A stretch of DNA of 64,000 nt from an uncultured Eubacteriales bacterium (lineage in GTDB: Bacteria; Bacillota; Clostridia; Peptostreptococcales; Anaerovoracaceae): NCBI GenBank assembly GCA_900542295.1, contig UQNJ01000002.1, positions 1 to 64,000 on the forward strand, given 5' to 3'. Shown piece by piece: positions 8,528 through 17,628 of the stretch. A program made the translations under genes and the position numbers. Every line of letters starts with the position of its first letter. The stretch's first letter is position 1. A model generated the notes under the pieces. The model made no database searches. It had not been told where the DNA came from and was given only the letters and a program-made list of their open reading frames with translations.

Positions 8528-9673
8528 CCTTGTTTTGTGCATACCAAGAGCCACATAAACTAAAACAGCTACAGTATTAAATACAGCAAAAAAAGCATAT
8601 ACGCCCTGCGGCCCTGCTATATCTAAGATAATACCTCCAAACAGGCTGCTTACGATTACGCTGAAATTATTTCCAAGAGCATAATACACCGATATTGCCA
8701 GTCCTGACATATGTGGCTCAACTATCTTGTTAAAATACTTTACTATTTCCATCAATATGATTCCGCCTGAAAGTCCCTGTAGGAAAAAGCTTCCAAGGAG
8801 AAGCTTATAATCAGGTCCCATGGCATAAAATCCAAATCTTACAACAAGTATCACTGCTGCGAAAAGCAGCATTTTTTCTGTCCCGAATTTCTTTGAGAAA
8901 TAAGATGCCGCTGCCATTACAATTGCTTCGCTTCCTGCCATTAAAAAGAAAGCAAGCCCTATACCTGCGACACTTCCTCCGTTTTCCCTGAAAAGATAAC
9001 CAAAATAAGTGTTATGGGCAATACTGGTTCCCGTCATAAGAAAAGCACACAGCAACAACTTTATAAACATTTTGTTTTTAAACAGGGTTCTTAATGTCAC
9101 ATCGTTTTTCTTTTCTTCAACAAACACCGGTTCCGATTCCCTTATTACAAAAACTACTGCTATAACAAATGCGGCCGCATAGATGTAGAATATATTTCCA
9201 AGTCCTCTGTCCTGTGCGTATTTTCCTACTACAAAAGAGGCAACAGCATATCCGGCAGCGCCCATTCCTCTGATTATCGGATAATTATTGCTTTTGCTAA
9301 GCACCAATGCGTCAGCTATACCGTGCGCCGGTCCCTGAAAGAAGTACATCAAGCTGTATACTGCGGCATATATTACAAAATCAGTTGTCCTTGTATTCAG
9401 AAGTCCAAAAAAAGCAGCGCCTAAACACATAAAAGCAAGCACAAACCTTTTTTTAGAAGCTGCCGAATAAATTTTACCCCAAAGAAACCCTGCCAATATT
9501 GCAGTTCCTGTACCAAGAGAAGTAATTATCCCTACTTGAGTACCGCTAAATCCTATTGAACTCAAATATTGACCTATCATAGGACAGATGGTACCTAAAG
9601 GCCAATATATTAAAAAATATAAAAACGAACTGTTTATATCAGAACCGTAATTTTTTATTATCGAATTTTTCAT
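8522..9673 (-). CDS. Major facilitator superfamily transporter
   Basis: A 383-residue protein with about twelve hydrophobic helices. The overall pattern (two six-helix halves and a charged central loop near residues 190-205, EEKKNDVT) fits the MFS_1-like group that contains nucleoside and sugar/H+ symporters and related permeases. The exact substrate cannot be read from the sequence. The start is ATG at 9673, with AAGGAG nine bases upstream. The earlier start at 9694 has no ribosome site. It is convergent with, and overlaps by six bases, the chromate transporter pair. It is monocistronic. Confidence 0.75.
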   Translation of the reverse strand: MKNSIIKNYGSDINSSFLYFLIYWPLGTICPMIGQYLSSIGFSGTQVGIITSLGTGTAILAGFLWGKIYSAASKKRFVLAFMCLGAAFFGLLNTRTTDFVIYAAVYSLMYFFQGPAHGIADALVLSKSNNYPIIRGMGAAGYAVASFVVGKYAQDRGLGNIFYIYAAAFVIAVVFVIRESEPVFVEEKKNDVTLRTLFKNKMFIKLLLCAFLMTGTSIAHNTYFGYLFRENGGSVAGIGLAFFLMAGSEAIVMAAASYFSKKFGTEKMLLFAAVILVVRFGFYAMGPDYKLLLGSFFLQGLSGGIILMEIVKYFNKIVEPHMSGLAISVYYALGNNFSVIVSSLFGGIILDIAGPQGVYAFFAVFNTVAVLVYVALGMHKTRL

Positions 9674-9758
9674 TATCAAATTCTCCTTAATCATAAATCA
9701 TAGTATATCAAACAAGCTCTTCGTAAACAATATAAAGTAATGATTGGAGGTGAAAAAA

Positions 9759-10466
9759 TTGTTAATAGTAGCAATAAGAACATTCATAATGTATCTGATT
9801 CTTCTTCTGGCAGTAAGAATCATGGGCAAGTCAGAACTTTCAAAAATGTCCCCTTTCCAGCTTGTTATAATATTTATGATTGCCGAACTTGCCGCAATAC
9901 CTATAGACTCAGCAGATGCGTCGCTTATAAACGGGATAATAGCCATAACCACTCTCATGTTTTTACAGGTTCTTATATCTTTTTTATCAATTAAAAGCGA
10001 ATCTTTCAAAAATTTCATATCAGGCAAACCCACCATGCTTATAGAAAACGGAAAGCTCAATATAAAAGAGCTGGCAAGGCAGCGAATATCAAGTACAGAT
10101 CTTTTAGAACAGCTCAGACTTGAAAACTGCCCGTCAATCAGCGATGTGAATTATGCAATACTTGAATCAAACGGCCAGCTCTCAGTAATTCCAAAGGCAA
10201 AAGCAAAACCTGTAACACCTAAAGATATGAAACTTGCCGTATCTGACGGAGTTCTTCCTGTTATAGTGGTTTCCGACGGCAATATATATGAACGAAACCT
10301 TCTGATGTCAGGAATGGACATGATAAATTTTGAAAAAAAACTGAAGTCCGTAAACATCTCATCGGTCAAGGATATATTTCTGGCTTTCTGTGACTCGGAA
10401 AAAATCATTCACATATATACTTCCTCCCAAGAGATGTCACCTTATGCAAAGGAGATTAAAATATGA
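9759..10466 (+). CDS. DUF421 membrane protein (YetF/YrbG-like)
   Basis: About 235 residues. Three hydrophobic helices at the N-terminus contain RIMGKSELSKMSPFQLVI, the DUF421 signature. A cytoplasmic domain follows, with the tandem small modules seen in YetF-type proteins (EQLRLENCPSISDVNYAILE). The function is unknown; Bacillus relatives affect spore envelope and sporulation traits. GGAGGTG at 9746-9752 places the start at TTG 9759; GTG 9750 and TTG 9744 lie in or on that site. It overlaps the next gene by four bases and is co-transcribed with it. Confidence 0.8.
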   Translation: MLIVAIRTFIMYLILLLAVRIMGKSELSKMSPFQLVIIFMIAELAAIPIDSADASLINGIIAITTLMFLQVLISFLSIKSESFKNFISGKPTMLIENGKLNIKELARQRISSTDLLEQLRLENCPSISDVNYAILESNGQLSVIPKAKAKPVTPKDMKLAVSDGVLPVIVVSDGNIYERNLLMSGMDMINFEKKLKSVNISSVKDIFLAFCDSEKIIHIYTSSQEMSPYAKEIKI

Positions 10467-10846
10467 GAGATTTGATAGCTTCTTTAGCCATCGTTTTATT
10501 GCTTATCGGCGGCTGGCTCATATTTGACAGTTATTCCTCAGCCAACATAGATAAAATGACAGACATGATATATAAAGATATAATACCCCTCGTTGAATCG
10601 GAAAATTGGGAAGAAAGCAAAGAAAAAATGAAAGCCCTTGACGCATCATGGGACAAGTACAAAAAAAAGGCTCTCTTTTTTCTGAACAATGAAGAAATTT
10701 CAGAAATAGATTACGCCATTGCCAAGTCTTACAAATATGTAAAAGCTGAGGATGTCTCTAATTCTTCAGGTGAGCTCAGCTCTGTTGCCGAGCAGATGTT
10801 TTTTTTATACCAGAGAGAAAAAATAACACCCGAAAACATCTTTTAG
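10463..10846 (+). CDS. DUF4363 family protein
   Basis: A 127-residue protein with one N-terminal membrane anchor (about residues 4-21) followed by a helical, charged extracytoplasmic domain containing WEESKEKMKALDASWDKYKK. This fits DUF4363, a family that is often encoded directly after DUF421 genes in clostridia, as here. The start ATG overlaps the stop of the DUF421 gene. The role is unknown; the pairing suggests a membrane complex. Confidence 0.75.
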   Translation: MRDLIASLAIVLLLIGGWLIFDSYSSANIDKMTDMIYKDIIPLVESENWEESKEKMKALDASWDKYKKKALFFLNNEEISEIDYAIAKSYKYVKAEDVSNSSGELSSVAEQMFFLYQREKITPENIF

Positions 10847-10920
10847 TTATACAAGCAATAAATCAGCCAGCAAAAATCGTTCCTTGATTTACTTTTAAAT
10901 ATATGTTAAACTTGAATATA

Positions 10921-11017
10921 AGTAGAGTAAATATTGTGCGTTAAGTGCTATGAGATGGGATGTTGCTCATAGACGAAAGTCTTACTGACTGCGGTACAAT
11001 ATTGCGTCCGCTGCTAC
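10921..11017 (+). ncRNA. Tetrahydrofolate (THF) riboswitch
   Basis: The sequence matches the THF riboswitch family stem by stem. An outer stem AGTAG/CTGCT closes it. The next stem is AATATTGT with ACAATATT. The conserved GCGTTAAGTG is followed by the hairpin CTATGAG/CTCATAG that encloses ATGGGATGTTG. Then come ACGAAAGT, GCGGT and GCGTCCGC. It lies directly upstream of folT, the folate transporter, which is the usual gene under this control. Ligand binding should switch off folT. Confidence 0.93.
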
Positions 11018-11063
11018 ACTGTATATTGAAGACAGAACGATTAAATGCTTTTCTGCACACTGT

Positions 11064-11114
11064 AATCTCTTCTTCTCTATGGTGTAGTTACACTATAGAG
11101 AAAGGAGATTTTTT
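11064..11114 (+). terminator. Riboswitch expression platform: terminator hairpin that also covers the folT ribosome site
   Basis: AATCTC (11064-11069) pairs with GAGATT (11105-11110). The inner arms TCTCTATGGTG and CACTATAGAGA form a strong upper stem, and a T6 run follows. The AAAGGAG ribosome site of folT lies in the right arm. The one hairpin can therefore stop transcription and also block translation of folT. Confidence 0.8.
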
Positions 11115-11115
11115 G

Positions 11116-11649
11116 ATGGAACGAAATAATGTCTACAGCAAATCATATAAACTGGTTTTGGCAGCCATAATGATAGCTCTGACGCTGATAATCAACAGAG
11201 TGTTTCCGGCCACACCGGTCTACCACATATCGGTGGACTTTGTGCCGGTATTCATCTCAGCAGTAATACTCGGTCCTGTATGGGCAGCTTTGACTTACGG
11301 AATAGCCGATGCTATCGGTTCAATACTGTTTCCTGTCGGACCATTCAATCCGGGGATTACATTTACCCTTATACTTTTGGGTTTAGCCTTCGGCCTTATT
11401 TTCTACAATAAGGACCTTTCCGGCAAACGACTCTGGATAAGATCATTCATGGCCGCTTTGGCTGCTTTGGTTATAAAACTGTTTGGCACTACATATTTTC
11501 TTTATCTTACATTCGGTGCCCCAGGAGAAAATGGCTACTGGGCATATGTAGTATCAAGAATACCAAACTGCGTTATCTTCGCTGCCCTCGTCTTTGTATC
11601 GCTTCCTGTAATCCAAAGGGTAATAGTCGAGAGAATAGCCAAACGCTAA
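11116..11649 (+). CDS. folT: Folate ECF transporter, S component FolT
   Basis: A 177-residue membrane protein with about six hydrophobic helices. It matches the folate-binding S component of energy-coupling factor transporters (KLVLAAIMIALTLIINRVF, VDFVPVFISAVILGPVWAAL, YGIADAIGSILFPVGPFNPG). It delivers folates through a shared ATPase/T module that is not in this window. The ATG at 11116 is preceded by AAAGGAG. Longer in-frame readings start inside the riboswitch and are not used. Expression should be folate-repressed through the leader. Confidence 0.92.
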   Translation: MERNNVYSKSYKLVLAAIMIALTLIINRVFPATPVYHISVDFVPVFISAVILGPVWAALTYGIADAIGSILFPVGPFNPGITFTLILLGLAFGLIFYNKDLSGKRLWIRSFMAALAALVIKLFGTTYFLYLTFGAPGENGYWAYVVSRIPNCVIFAALVFVSLPVIQRVIVERIAKR

Positions 11650-11693
11650 ATAATTTATTATACTTAACAGTCTCCCATGCTGCTAAGTATAAA

Positions 11694-11736
11694 AAACGCA
11701 GTATGATTAAAATCATACTGCGTTTATTTTTTAAAT
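11694..11736. terminator. Bidirectional terminator between folT and aroF
   Basis: A perfect 15-bp inverted repeat (11694-11708 with 11711-11725, core ACGCAGTATGATT) is flanked by A6 on the left and TTTATTTTTT on the right. It can end transcription of folT on the plus strand and of the aro operon on the minus strand. Confidence 0.9.
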
Positions 11737-12759
11737 GCTTTCTGCTATCTCATATATCAAGCTTTCCGTCTTTTCCCAACCGAGACAAGGGTCTGTTATA
11801 GACTGACCGTAAGTATTTCCATTGACAGACTGACATCCGTCTTCTATGTAACTTTCTATCATCAGTCCCTTCACCATCTTATCTATATCTTCACTTAGTT
11901 TCTTAGACTGAAGAACCTCTCTTGATATCCTTATCTGCTCTATGTACTGTTTTCCTGAATTAGCATGATTTGCGTCAATTACCACTGCCGGATTCAAAAG
12001 TTCTGTCTTGCTGTACATATCATATACGGTTTTAAGATCTTCATAATGATAGTTCGGTATCGACTGTCCTCTCTTATTGGTATGTCCCCTTAGAATAACG
12101 TGGGCATATTGGTTTCCCTTGCTTACTACTTCCCAGTTTCTGTATATGAACATATGGGAGCTTTGAGCAGCCGTTATGGCGTTCATCATAACCGAAAGGT
12201 CACCGCTGGTAGGGTTTTTCATTCCCACAGGAATATCCAGTCCGCTTGAAGTTAAACGATGAAACTGATTTTCAACCGACCTTGCACCTACTGCCACATA
12301 AGACAAAAGGTCACTTAAATATCTGTAATTTTCGGGGTATAACATTTCATCGGCGCAGAAAAACTCCGTTTCCTTCATTGCCCTTATATACATTTCTCTT
12401 ACAGTAACTATCCCTCTAAGCATATCCTCGTTTCTATTAGGATCCGGCTGATGAATCATTCCTTTATAGCCCATTCCTGTAGTTCTTGGCTTGTTTGTAT
12501 ATACTCTCGGAATTATGCAGATTTTTTCACTGACCTTGTCCTGCGCTTTTCTAAGTCTTAGAAGATAATCAAGCACAGCTTCTTCATTGTCGGCTGAGCA
12601 TGGTCCAACAAGCAGCAAAAATTTATCCAAACGCCCCGCAAGTATATTCTCTATCTCCTTAACCTTTTCTTCACGAAGAGCTGCATATTTTTCATTTATT
12701 GGAAACATTTCTTTTATATCTTTAGGTATAGGCAGTTTGCGCCTGAATTCCATATTCAT
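11731..12759 (-). CDS. aroF: 3-deoxy-7-phosphoheptulonate (DAHP) synthase
   Basis: The first enzyme of the shikimate pathway; it condenses phosphoenolpyruvate and erythrose 4-phosphate. The 342 residues match the class I-alpha (E. coli AroG/F/H-like) enzymes: LLLVGPCSADNEEAVLDYL, RVYTNKPRTTGMGYKG and IDANHANSGKQ. No chorismate mutase or ACT domain is attached, so feedback control, if any, is within the core. It is the last gene of the aro operon and overlaps tyrA by four bases. The extensive class I N-terminus suggests inhibition by Phe or Tyr, but which one cannot be told. Confidence 0.93.
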   Translation of the reverse strand: MNMEFRRKLPIPKDIKEMFPINEKYAALREEKVKEIENILAGRLDKFLLLVGPCSADNEEAVLDYLLRLRKAQDKVSEKICIIPRVYTNKPRTTGMGYKGMIHQPDPNRNEDMLRGIVTVREMYIRAMKETEFFCADEMLYPENYRYLSDLLSYVAVGARSVENQFHRLTSSGLDIPVGMKNPTSGDLSVMMNAITAAQSSHMFIYRNWEVVSKGNQYAHVILRGHTNKRGQSIPNYHYEDLKTVYDMYSKTELLNPAVVIDANHANSGKQYIEQIRISREVLQSKKLSEDIDKMVKGLMIESYIEDGCQSVNGNTYGQSITDPCLGWEKTESLIYEIAESI

Positions 12760-13631
12760 ATATTTTTCTCCTGTTTTTCTTTGTCAAATAGCTTTCTTCT
12801 TGCCGTTGAACGCTTCATCATGTCCTTAATGCCCTCTTTATCTGCCTCCATAAGCATTCGCTCCAATTTTGATATTTCCATTGTAAACAATTTCATCTGA
12901 TGCAGCAGAGCATCTTTATTCAGCAGAAACAGCTCGCTCCACAGAGTTTCGTCTATTCGGGCTATTCTTGTAAGATCTCTGAACGAATCACCTGTATAGT
13001 CCTCAAGTTTTTCTGTATGATTGCATGTCATCAAAGACATTGCTATACAATGAGTGAGCTGTGAAACAAATCCTATCATTTCATCATGGTCTTCAGGATT
13101 AAGATAAGATATCTTGGCAAAATTGAGTATTTCACCTACCTGCCTACATGTTTCAACTGCTTCTTCCGTGTTTTTTTCAGTTGGAACCACTATGTAGTTG
13201 GCATCATAAAATATTTTTTCATCACTATGGTGTATACCCAATCTTTCACATCCTGCCATAGGATGCGCCGCTATATATTCGCAGTCATCTCTAAGCATGT
13301 TTTGTACATCTCTTACAATACAACCTTTTACACCTGTTACATCAGTAAGCACCGCACCACTTTTAAGATACCACTGATTTTTTTCTATCCATTCTCTGAA
13401 TACATGAGGATAAAGAGCAAATATTAAAAGATCTGCCGATTCTATCATATGTCTGTCAGGCTCCGTTGCTCCTTTAGCTATTATGTCATTTTTAAGAGCA
13501 AACTCTATTGCATCAGGGTCAGTATCTATGGCATTAACCTTGTAGCCCGCCTTTGCAAAGCCTTTAGCATAGCTTCCGCCGATTATGCCTAAACCTATTA
13601 TAAGTATATTGGTTTTTTTATCAATTTTCAA
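12756..13631 (-). CDS. tyrA: Prephenate dehydrogenase
   Basis: Converts prephenate to 4-hydroxyphenylpyruvate for tyrosine. About 291 residues. It has the N-terminal NAD-binding glycine motif GLGIIGGS, then DVTGVKG, AAHPMAGCE (the conserved HPMAG) and SQLTH of the catalytic helical domain. There is no C-terminal ACT domain, unlike the Bacillus enzyme. GAGGTGG precedes TTG at 13631, which is chosen as the start; it overlaps the end of aroA by 11 bases. A longer reading to 13709 overlaps aroA more deeply and lacks a ribosome site. Confidence 0.9.
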   Translation of the reverse strand: MKIDKKTNILIIGLGIIGGSYAKGFAKAGYKVNAIDTDPDAIEFALKNDIIAKGATEPDRHMIESADLLIFALYPHVFREWIEKNQWYLKSGAVLTDVTGVKGCIVRDVQNMLRDDCEYIAAHPMAGCERLGIHHSDEKIFYDANYIVVPTEKNTEEAVETCRQVGEILNFAKISYLNPEDHDEMIGFVSQLTHCIAMSLMTCNHTEKLEDYTGDSFRDLTRIARIDETLWSELFLLNKDALLHQMKLFTMEISKLERMLMEADKEGIKDMMKRSTARRKLFDKEKQEKNI

Positions 13632-14835
13632 TTTTTTCCACCTCGATTCCAAGAGAAGCAAGTTTCTCAAAAAAGTCCGGGAAGCTCTTTGTAACAGCCT
13701 CCGCCCCATCTATGATTCCGCCGGTCAAAGTAAGCAGTACTGCTTCGGACATGACTATTCTGTGATCGTTATGACCGCTTAGCTCTGCTTTAGGCTTTTC
13801 AAATTTTGCAGGATAAATTATTATCTCATCATCATATACAGCAGACGAAACCCCAAATTTTTGCAGTTCCTCTGCCATAACCTGTCCTCTGTCACTTTCT
13901 TTTATTTTAAGTCGGCTGGTTCCTGAAAAAACTCCGCCGTTTGCAGCAGCCGAAACAGCAAACAATATCGGGCCTAAATCAGGACATCCCGATATATTCA
14001 GAATCGGTGTTCCTTTTTTTAATTTTTCAAACATCTTAGAGTATACTCTGTCTCCCTGAATACTTTCCGGTGAAAGATTCCCTATCCGGACATTTCCTCC
14101 CAAAACATTAAGAGCCTCAAAAAATGCCGCATTTGAATAGTCACCTTCAACATATGCTTCCTCTGAACTGTATTTTTGCCTGCCCTTTATGTATATCGTA
14201 TTTTCATCCTGCCATACAGCCTTTACTCCAAACTGCGACAAAGCAGCAATAGTCATGTCTATATAAGATCTGCTTTCTATAGGCGGTGTAATAGTTATGG
14301 TGCTGTCCTTTGAAAGAAGAGGAAGTGAAAAAAGCAATCCGCTTATAAACTGACTTGACACATTTCCCGGCATTTTAAAATTTCCGGGCTTTAAAGGTCC
14401 TCTAATCATAAGCGTATTCTTATCCTTTGAAAAAATCATTTCTTTTTCTCTGCATAAGTTTTTATATATTCCAAGTGGTCTTTCCATAAGCCTTTCGCTT
14501 CCGGAAAGTACTGTATTCGTTCCTGATACAAGACATATCGGAATAAAAAACCTTAAAGTGCTTCCGCTCTCTCTGCAAGGCAATATTCTTTCGGCAGATA
14601 TTTTGGTTATATCTACTCCCTGCACGGTTATCACATCTTCTTTTCTCTTCCATTTAACTCCTATTGCCGTAAGGCAGTCTAAAGTAGCAAGAACATCTTC
14701 TGATTCAGATATACCATGCACTACACACTCTTTTTCAGAAAGTCCCGCACATATCAAAAGCCTATGTGCCATGCTTTTAGATGGCGGAGCTTCTACAAAG
14801 CCTTCCGCTTTGCCTTTGCTGATTTTAACTTTCAT
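13621..14835 (-). CDS. aroA: 3-phosphoshikimate 1-carboxyvinyltransferase (EPSP synthase)
   Basis: The sixth enzyme of the shikimate pathway; 404 residues. The family signatures are present: PPSKSMAHRLLICAGL near the N-terminus, ESGSTLRFFIP in the first domain, and LKIKESDRGQVMAEEL and HNDHRIVMS near the C-terminus. It overlaps aroQ by four bases upstream and tyrA by 11 bases downstream, which means tight translational coupling. The sequence is shorter than the usual 420-430 residues but all motifs are kept. The sensitivity class toward glyphosate cannot be judged from this reading. Confidence 0.94.
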   Translation of the reverse strand: MKVKISKGKAEGFVEAPPSKSMAHRLLICAGLSEKECVVHGISESEDVLATLDCLTAIGVKWKRKEDVITVQGVDITKISAERILPCRESGSTLRFFIPICLVSGTNTVLSGSERLMERPLGIYKNLCREKEMIFSKDKNTLMIRGPLKPGNFKMPGNVSSQFISGLLFSLPLLSKDSTITITPPIESRSYIDMTIAALSQFGVKAVWQDENTIYIKGRQKYSSEEAYVEGDYSNAAFFEALNVLGGNVRIGNLSPESIQGDRVYSKMFEKLKKGTPILNISGCPDLGPILFAVSAAANGGVFSGTSRLKIKESDRGQVMAEELQKFGVSSAVYDDEIIIYPAKFEKPKAELSGHNDHRIVMSEAVLLTLTGGIIDGAEAVTKSFPDFFEKLASLGIEVEKIEN

Positions 14836-15290
14836 CTGTCTCCTCCGGCATCATTTTTCAAAATATAGTTTTTAAGGTAGTCTATAGCTTTTATATATCC
14901 ATCTGTTCCAATGCCTGCAACAGTAAAACAGCATGCCTGCCTTATATAGCTTATCTGTCTGAACTCCTCTCTGACAGACAAATCTGATATATGTACTTCT
15001 GCTGTCGGTAGAGATACGCTTTTTAGTGCATCAAGCAAAGCTATGCTGGTATGTGTATACGCACCCGGGTTTATAACTATCGCATCGGCTCTGTCATAAT
15101 ATGCTTTCTGAATTCTATCCACCAAATCGCCCTCGTGATTTGATTGGTAGAATTCAGCGTCAATATCATTTTCTTTGCAGTGCTGTCTTATCTTGCTTAC
15201 AAGCTGCTCATAAGTTTCATTTCCGTATTTATCCGGCTCTCTTACTCCAAGCATGTTCAAATTAGGACCGTTTATTATGACAAACTTCAT
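14832..15290 (-). CDS. aroQ: 3-dehydroquinate dehydratase, type II
   Basis: Dehydrates 3-dehydroquinate to 3-dehydroshikimate. The 152 residues are the small dodecameric type II form: INGPNLNMLGVREPDKYG with the catalytic Tyr, SNHEGDLVDRIQ, INPGAYTHTSIALLDAL and EVHISDLSVREEFR with the active-site His. It is linked by four-base overlaps to aroE/K upstream and aroA downstream. Confidence 0.95.
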   Translation of the reverse strand: MKFVIINGPNLNMLGVREPDKYGNETYEQLVSKIRQHCKENDIDAEFYQSNHEGDLVDRIQKAYYDRADAIVINPGAYTHTSIALLDALKSVSLPTAEVHISDLSVREEFRQISYIRQACCFTVAGIGTDGYIKAIDYLKNYILKNDAGGDR

Positions 15291-16540
15291 TTTAAAATCT
15301 CCATTATCTTTTCTGCTGCATCTTCTGCCGAAGAATTATTTTTTATAATATGATCTGCCGTCGATACATATATGCTGTATCTTTCCTTGTAGCGTTTTTC
15401 CATCTCAGTTCTGTTAAACGCCGTAGGTCTTTCCTTTGTGGGTATCAAGTCCTCAGGATTTCTGTTTATAAAGCATATTGTACCGTTTAGCTTTAAATTA
15501 TCTATATTTTCTTTTCTTAAGATTGCTCCTCCCCCTGTGGCTATTATTATACCGCTTCTTGAGGAGGCCTCTTTGACTGCTTCACTTTCTGCATCTCTGA
15601 AATATTTTTCTCCATACCTTTGAAATATTTCACTTATAGACATTTTTTCTTTTTTTTCTATAAGTTCATCTGTATCTATAAGCTCTCTGCCTAAAGCTCC
15701 CGACAAAATATTGCTTATAGTTGTTTTCCCTGATGCGGGCATTCCGGTAAGAACTATATTTGTCTTTCCGGCACTGATTTTTTTATATATTTCATCAATA
15801 AGGCTGTCTTCATATTTTGTTGAAAAGAAAAATTCAGATGCTCTTACTGCCTGAGCCACAAGCATATAGAGTCCGCCCTCTGCTTCTATGCCCAGTTCCT
15901 TTGCCTGAGCCACAAGCTTTGTTCTTATAGGGTTATATATAACATCAACTACCGCTTTCAGCTCTCTGAATACCGATATATCAATAGGCTTTGAAAAAAC
16001 ATCCGGATACATACCGGAAGGCGTAGTATTTATTATTATTTCACTGTCTGCATGATGCTTTATTGCCTCTTCATAAGTAACTGTTTTTACACCGGGAGAC
16101 TGCTCTGCTTTTCTTCTGCTTACCTTTATGATTTCTCCTGCATTTACACTTTTGCATACTGCATATGCAGTATCGCTTGTTCCTCCTGTACCCAGAATCA
16201 GAATCTTTTTTCCGGCAGGCTCTTTGCAGGTTCTGTTTAGAACAGCCAACAGACCGTCAAAATCAGTATTATGCCCTATCAGTCTTCCATCATCGTTTCT
16301 GATACAGTTTACTGCGCCTATTGCCTTCGCAGCCGGAGAAATTTCATCTAAAAAAGGGATTACTTGGTGCTTATATGGTATCGTTACATTGACAGCTTTA
16401 AACTCCTTCTCAGAAAGAAATGTGCTTAGATCTGACGGTGGTATTTCTGTCAGATGATAATCGTATTTCCCTATATAACCATGTATTTCCTTGGAAAAGC
16501 TATGCTTTAGCTTTTCCCCTATAAGTCCGTATTCCATCAT
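15287..16540 (-). CDS. aroE/aroK: Fused shikimate dehydrogenase-shikimate kinase (AroE-AroK)
   Basis: One 417-residue chain carries two steps of the pathway. Residues 1 to about 250 are shikimate dehydrogenase: GLIGEKLKHSFSKEIH, catalytic Lys57 in NVTIPYKHQV, HNTDFDG with Asp93, and the NADP loop GTGGTSDTA (117-125). Residues about 258-417 are shikimate kinase: Walker A GMPASGKTT (266-274), DTDELIE, FRDAESE and the GGG triplet (336-338). The linker is only about ten residues. AroE-AroK fusions are known in some clostridia but are uncommon. It overlaps aroC and aroQ by four bases each. The fusion could channel 3-dehydroshikimate to shikimate 3-phosphate. Confidence 0.95.
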   Translation of the reverse strand: MMEYGLIGEKLKHSFSKEIHGYIGKYDYHLTEIPPSDLSTFLSEKEFKAVNVTIPYKHQVIPFLDEISPAAKAIGAVNCIRNDDGRLIGHNTDFDGLLAVLNRTCKEPAGKKILILGTGGTSDTAYAVCKSVNAGEIIKVSRRKAEQSPGVKTVTYEEAIKHHADSEIIINTTPSGMYPDVFSKPIDISVFRELKAVVDVIYNPIRTKLVAQAKELGIEAEGGLYMLVAQAVRASEFFFSTKYEDSLIDEIYKKISAGKTNIVLTGMPASGKTTISNILSGALGRELIDTDELIEKKEKMSISEIFQRYGEKYFRDAESEAVKEASSRSGIIIATGGGAILRKENIDNLKLNGTICFINRNPEDLIPTKERPTAFNRTEMEKRYKERYSIYVSTADHIIKNNSSAEDAAEKIMEILK

Positions 16541-17628
16541 ATTTTGCTCCTGAGAAAATCCGTTCCGTATCGTGATATTAAAAGATCGGCCAGCACGAAA
16601 GCAGTCACCGCATCAACTACTGCTCGTGCTCTGTGCACTATAGCAGGATCATGACGGCCCTTTATAAGCAGTTTCGCATCTTTTTCTTCTTTAAAATCTA
16701 TTGATTTCTGCTCTTTATATATAGATGGCGTCGGTTTTACCGCAGTACGGAATATTATAGGCATCCCATTTGAGATTCCGCCGTTTATACCTCCGTTTCT
16801 GTTAGTTGCAGTAACAACTTTGCCGTTTTCGTATCTCATCTGATCGTTCGCTTCAGAACCTTTCATGTCAGTTATGCCAAAACCTTCTCCAAATTCTATT
16901 CCCTTCACTGCAGGAACAGAAAACACAGCGTGAGCCAGCATACCTTCTATCGTATCAAACCATGGTTCTCCTACTCCGGCAGGCATATTTAAAACTGCTG
17001 TCTCAAGTATTCCTCCTACGCTGTCTCCTTCTTCTGCTGCCTTTAGTATCTCTGCTTCAATTGCTTTTCCGTCTCCCAACACCGGAAATATACTATTTTT
17101 AAGAAGCTTTATATCTTTTTCATAATTTTCAAATTCTCTGTCCTTTGCGCCATGACATGCTTTTATATGGGTGCCTATCAGTATTCCCTTATCTTCCAGG
17201 GCTTTCATTACTATTGCACATGAGGCCACCAGTGCTGCCGTTATTCTTCCCGAAAAATGACCGCCTCCACGATAATCCTCATATCCGCCATATTTATAAA
17301 AGCCTGTAAGATCCGCATGAGACGGTCTTGCTATTCGGCTTATATTCTCGTAATCCCTGCTTCTGGTATCGCAGTTCCTGATTACTGCTGTAAGAGGAGT
17401 CCCTGTTGTATATCCCTCAAATACTCCGCTTATGATTTCAACCTTATCAGGCTCACGTCTCTTTGTACTTCCTTTTCCGTAAGGTTTTCTCTGAGCAAGC
17501 CTGGCATCTATATATTCACTATCTATCTTTATTCCCGGAGAAAGACCGTCTATTACAGCTCCTATGGCATCACCGTGGCTTTCACCAAACAATGTTAATG
17601 TGAGGGCGTTTCCTATGATATTTTTCAT
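16537..17628 (-). CDS. aroC: Chorismate synthase
   Basis: The last common step, from EPSP to chorismate, dependent on reduced FMN. The 363 residues carry the family motifs GESHGDAIGAVIDGLSPGI at the N-terminus, the basic stretch RPSHADLTGFYKYG, the RGGGHFSGR loop, and RHDPAIVHRARAVVDAVTA near the C-terminus. No flavin reductase domain is attached, so an outside reductant is needed. The start overlaps the aroB stop by four bases. Confidence 0.95.
   Translation of the reverse strand: MKNIIGNALTLTLFGESHGDAIGAVIDGLSPGIKIDSEYIDARLAQRKPYGKGSTKRREPDKVEIISGVFEGYTTGTPLTAVIRNCDTRSRDYENISRIARPSHADLTGFYKYGGYEDYRGGGHFSGRITAALVASCAIVMKALEDKGILIGTHIKACHGAKDREFENYEKDIKLLKNSIFPVLGDGKAIEAEILKAAEEGDSVGGILETAVLNMPAGVGEPWFDTIEGMLAHAVFSVPAVKGIEFGEGFGITDMKGSEANDQMRYENGKVVTATNRNGGINGGISNGMPIIFRTAVKPTPSIYKEQKSIDFKEEKDAKLLIKGRHDPAIVHRARAVVDAVTAFVLADLLISRYGTDFLRSKI

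Noticed and set aside
9698..10060. Minus-strand frame over the DUF421 gene
   Set aside because: It is antisense to the clear DUF421 gene, has no ribosome site, and its translation carries no recognisable domain.
10960..11115. N-terminal extension of FolT by 52 codons
   Set aside because: The extension reads through the riboswitch and its hairpin. FolT homologues start near ATG 11116, which has its own AAAGGAG.
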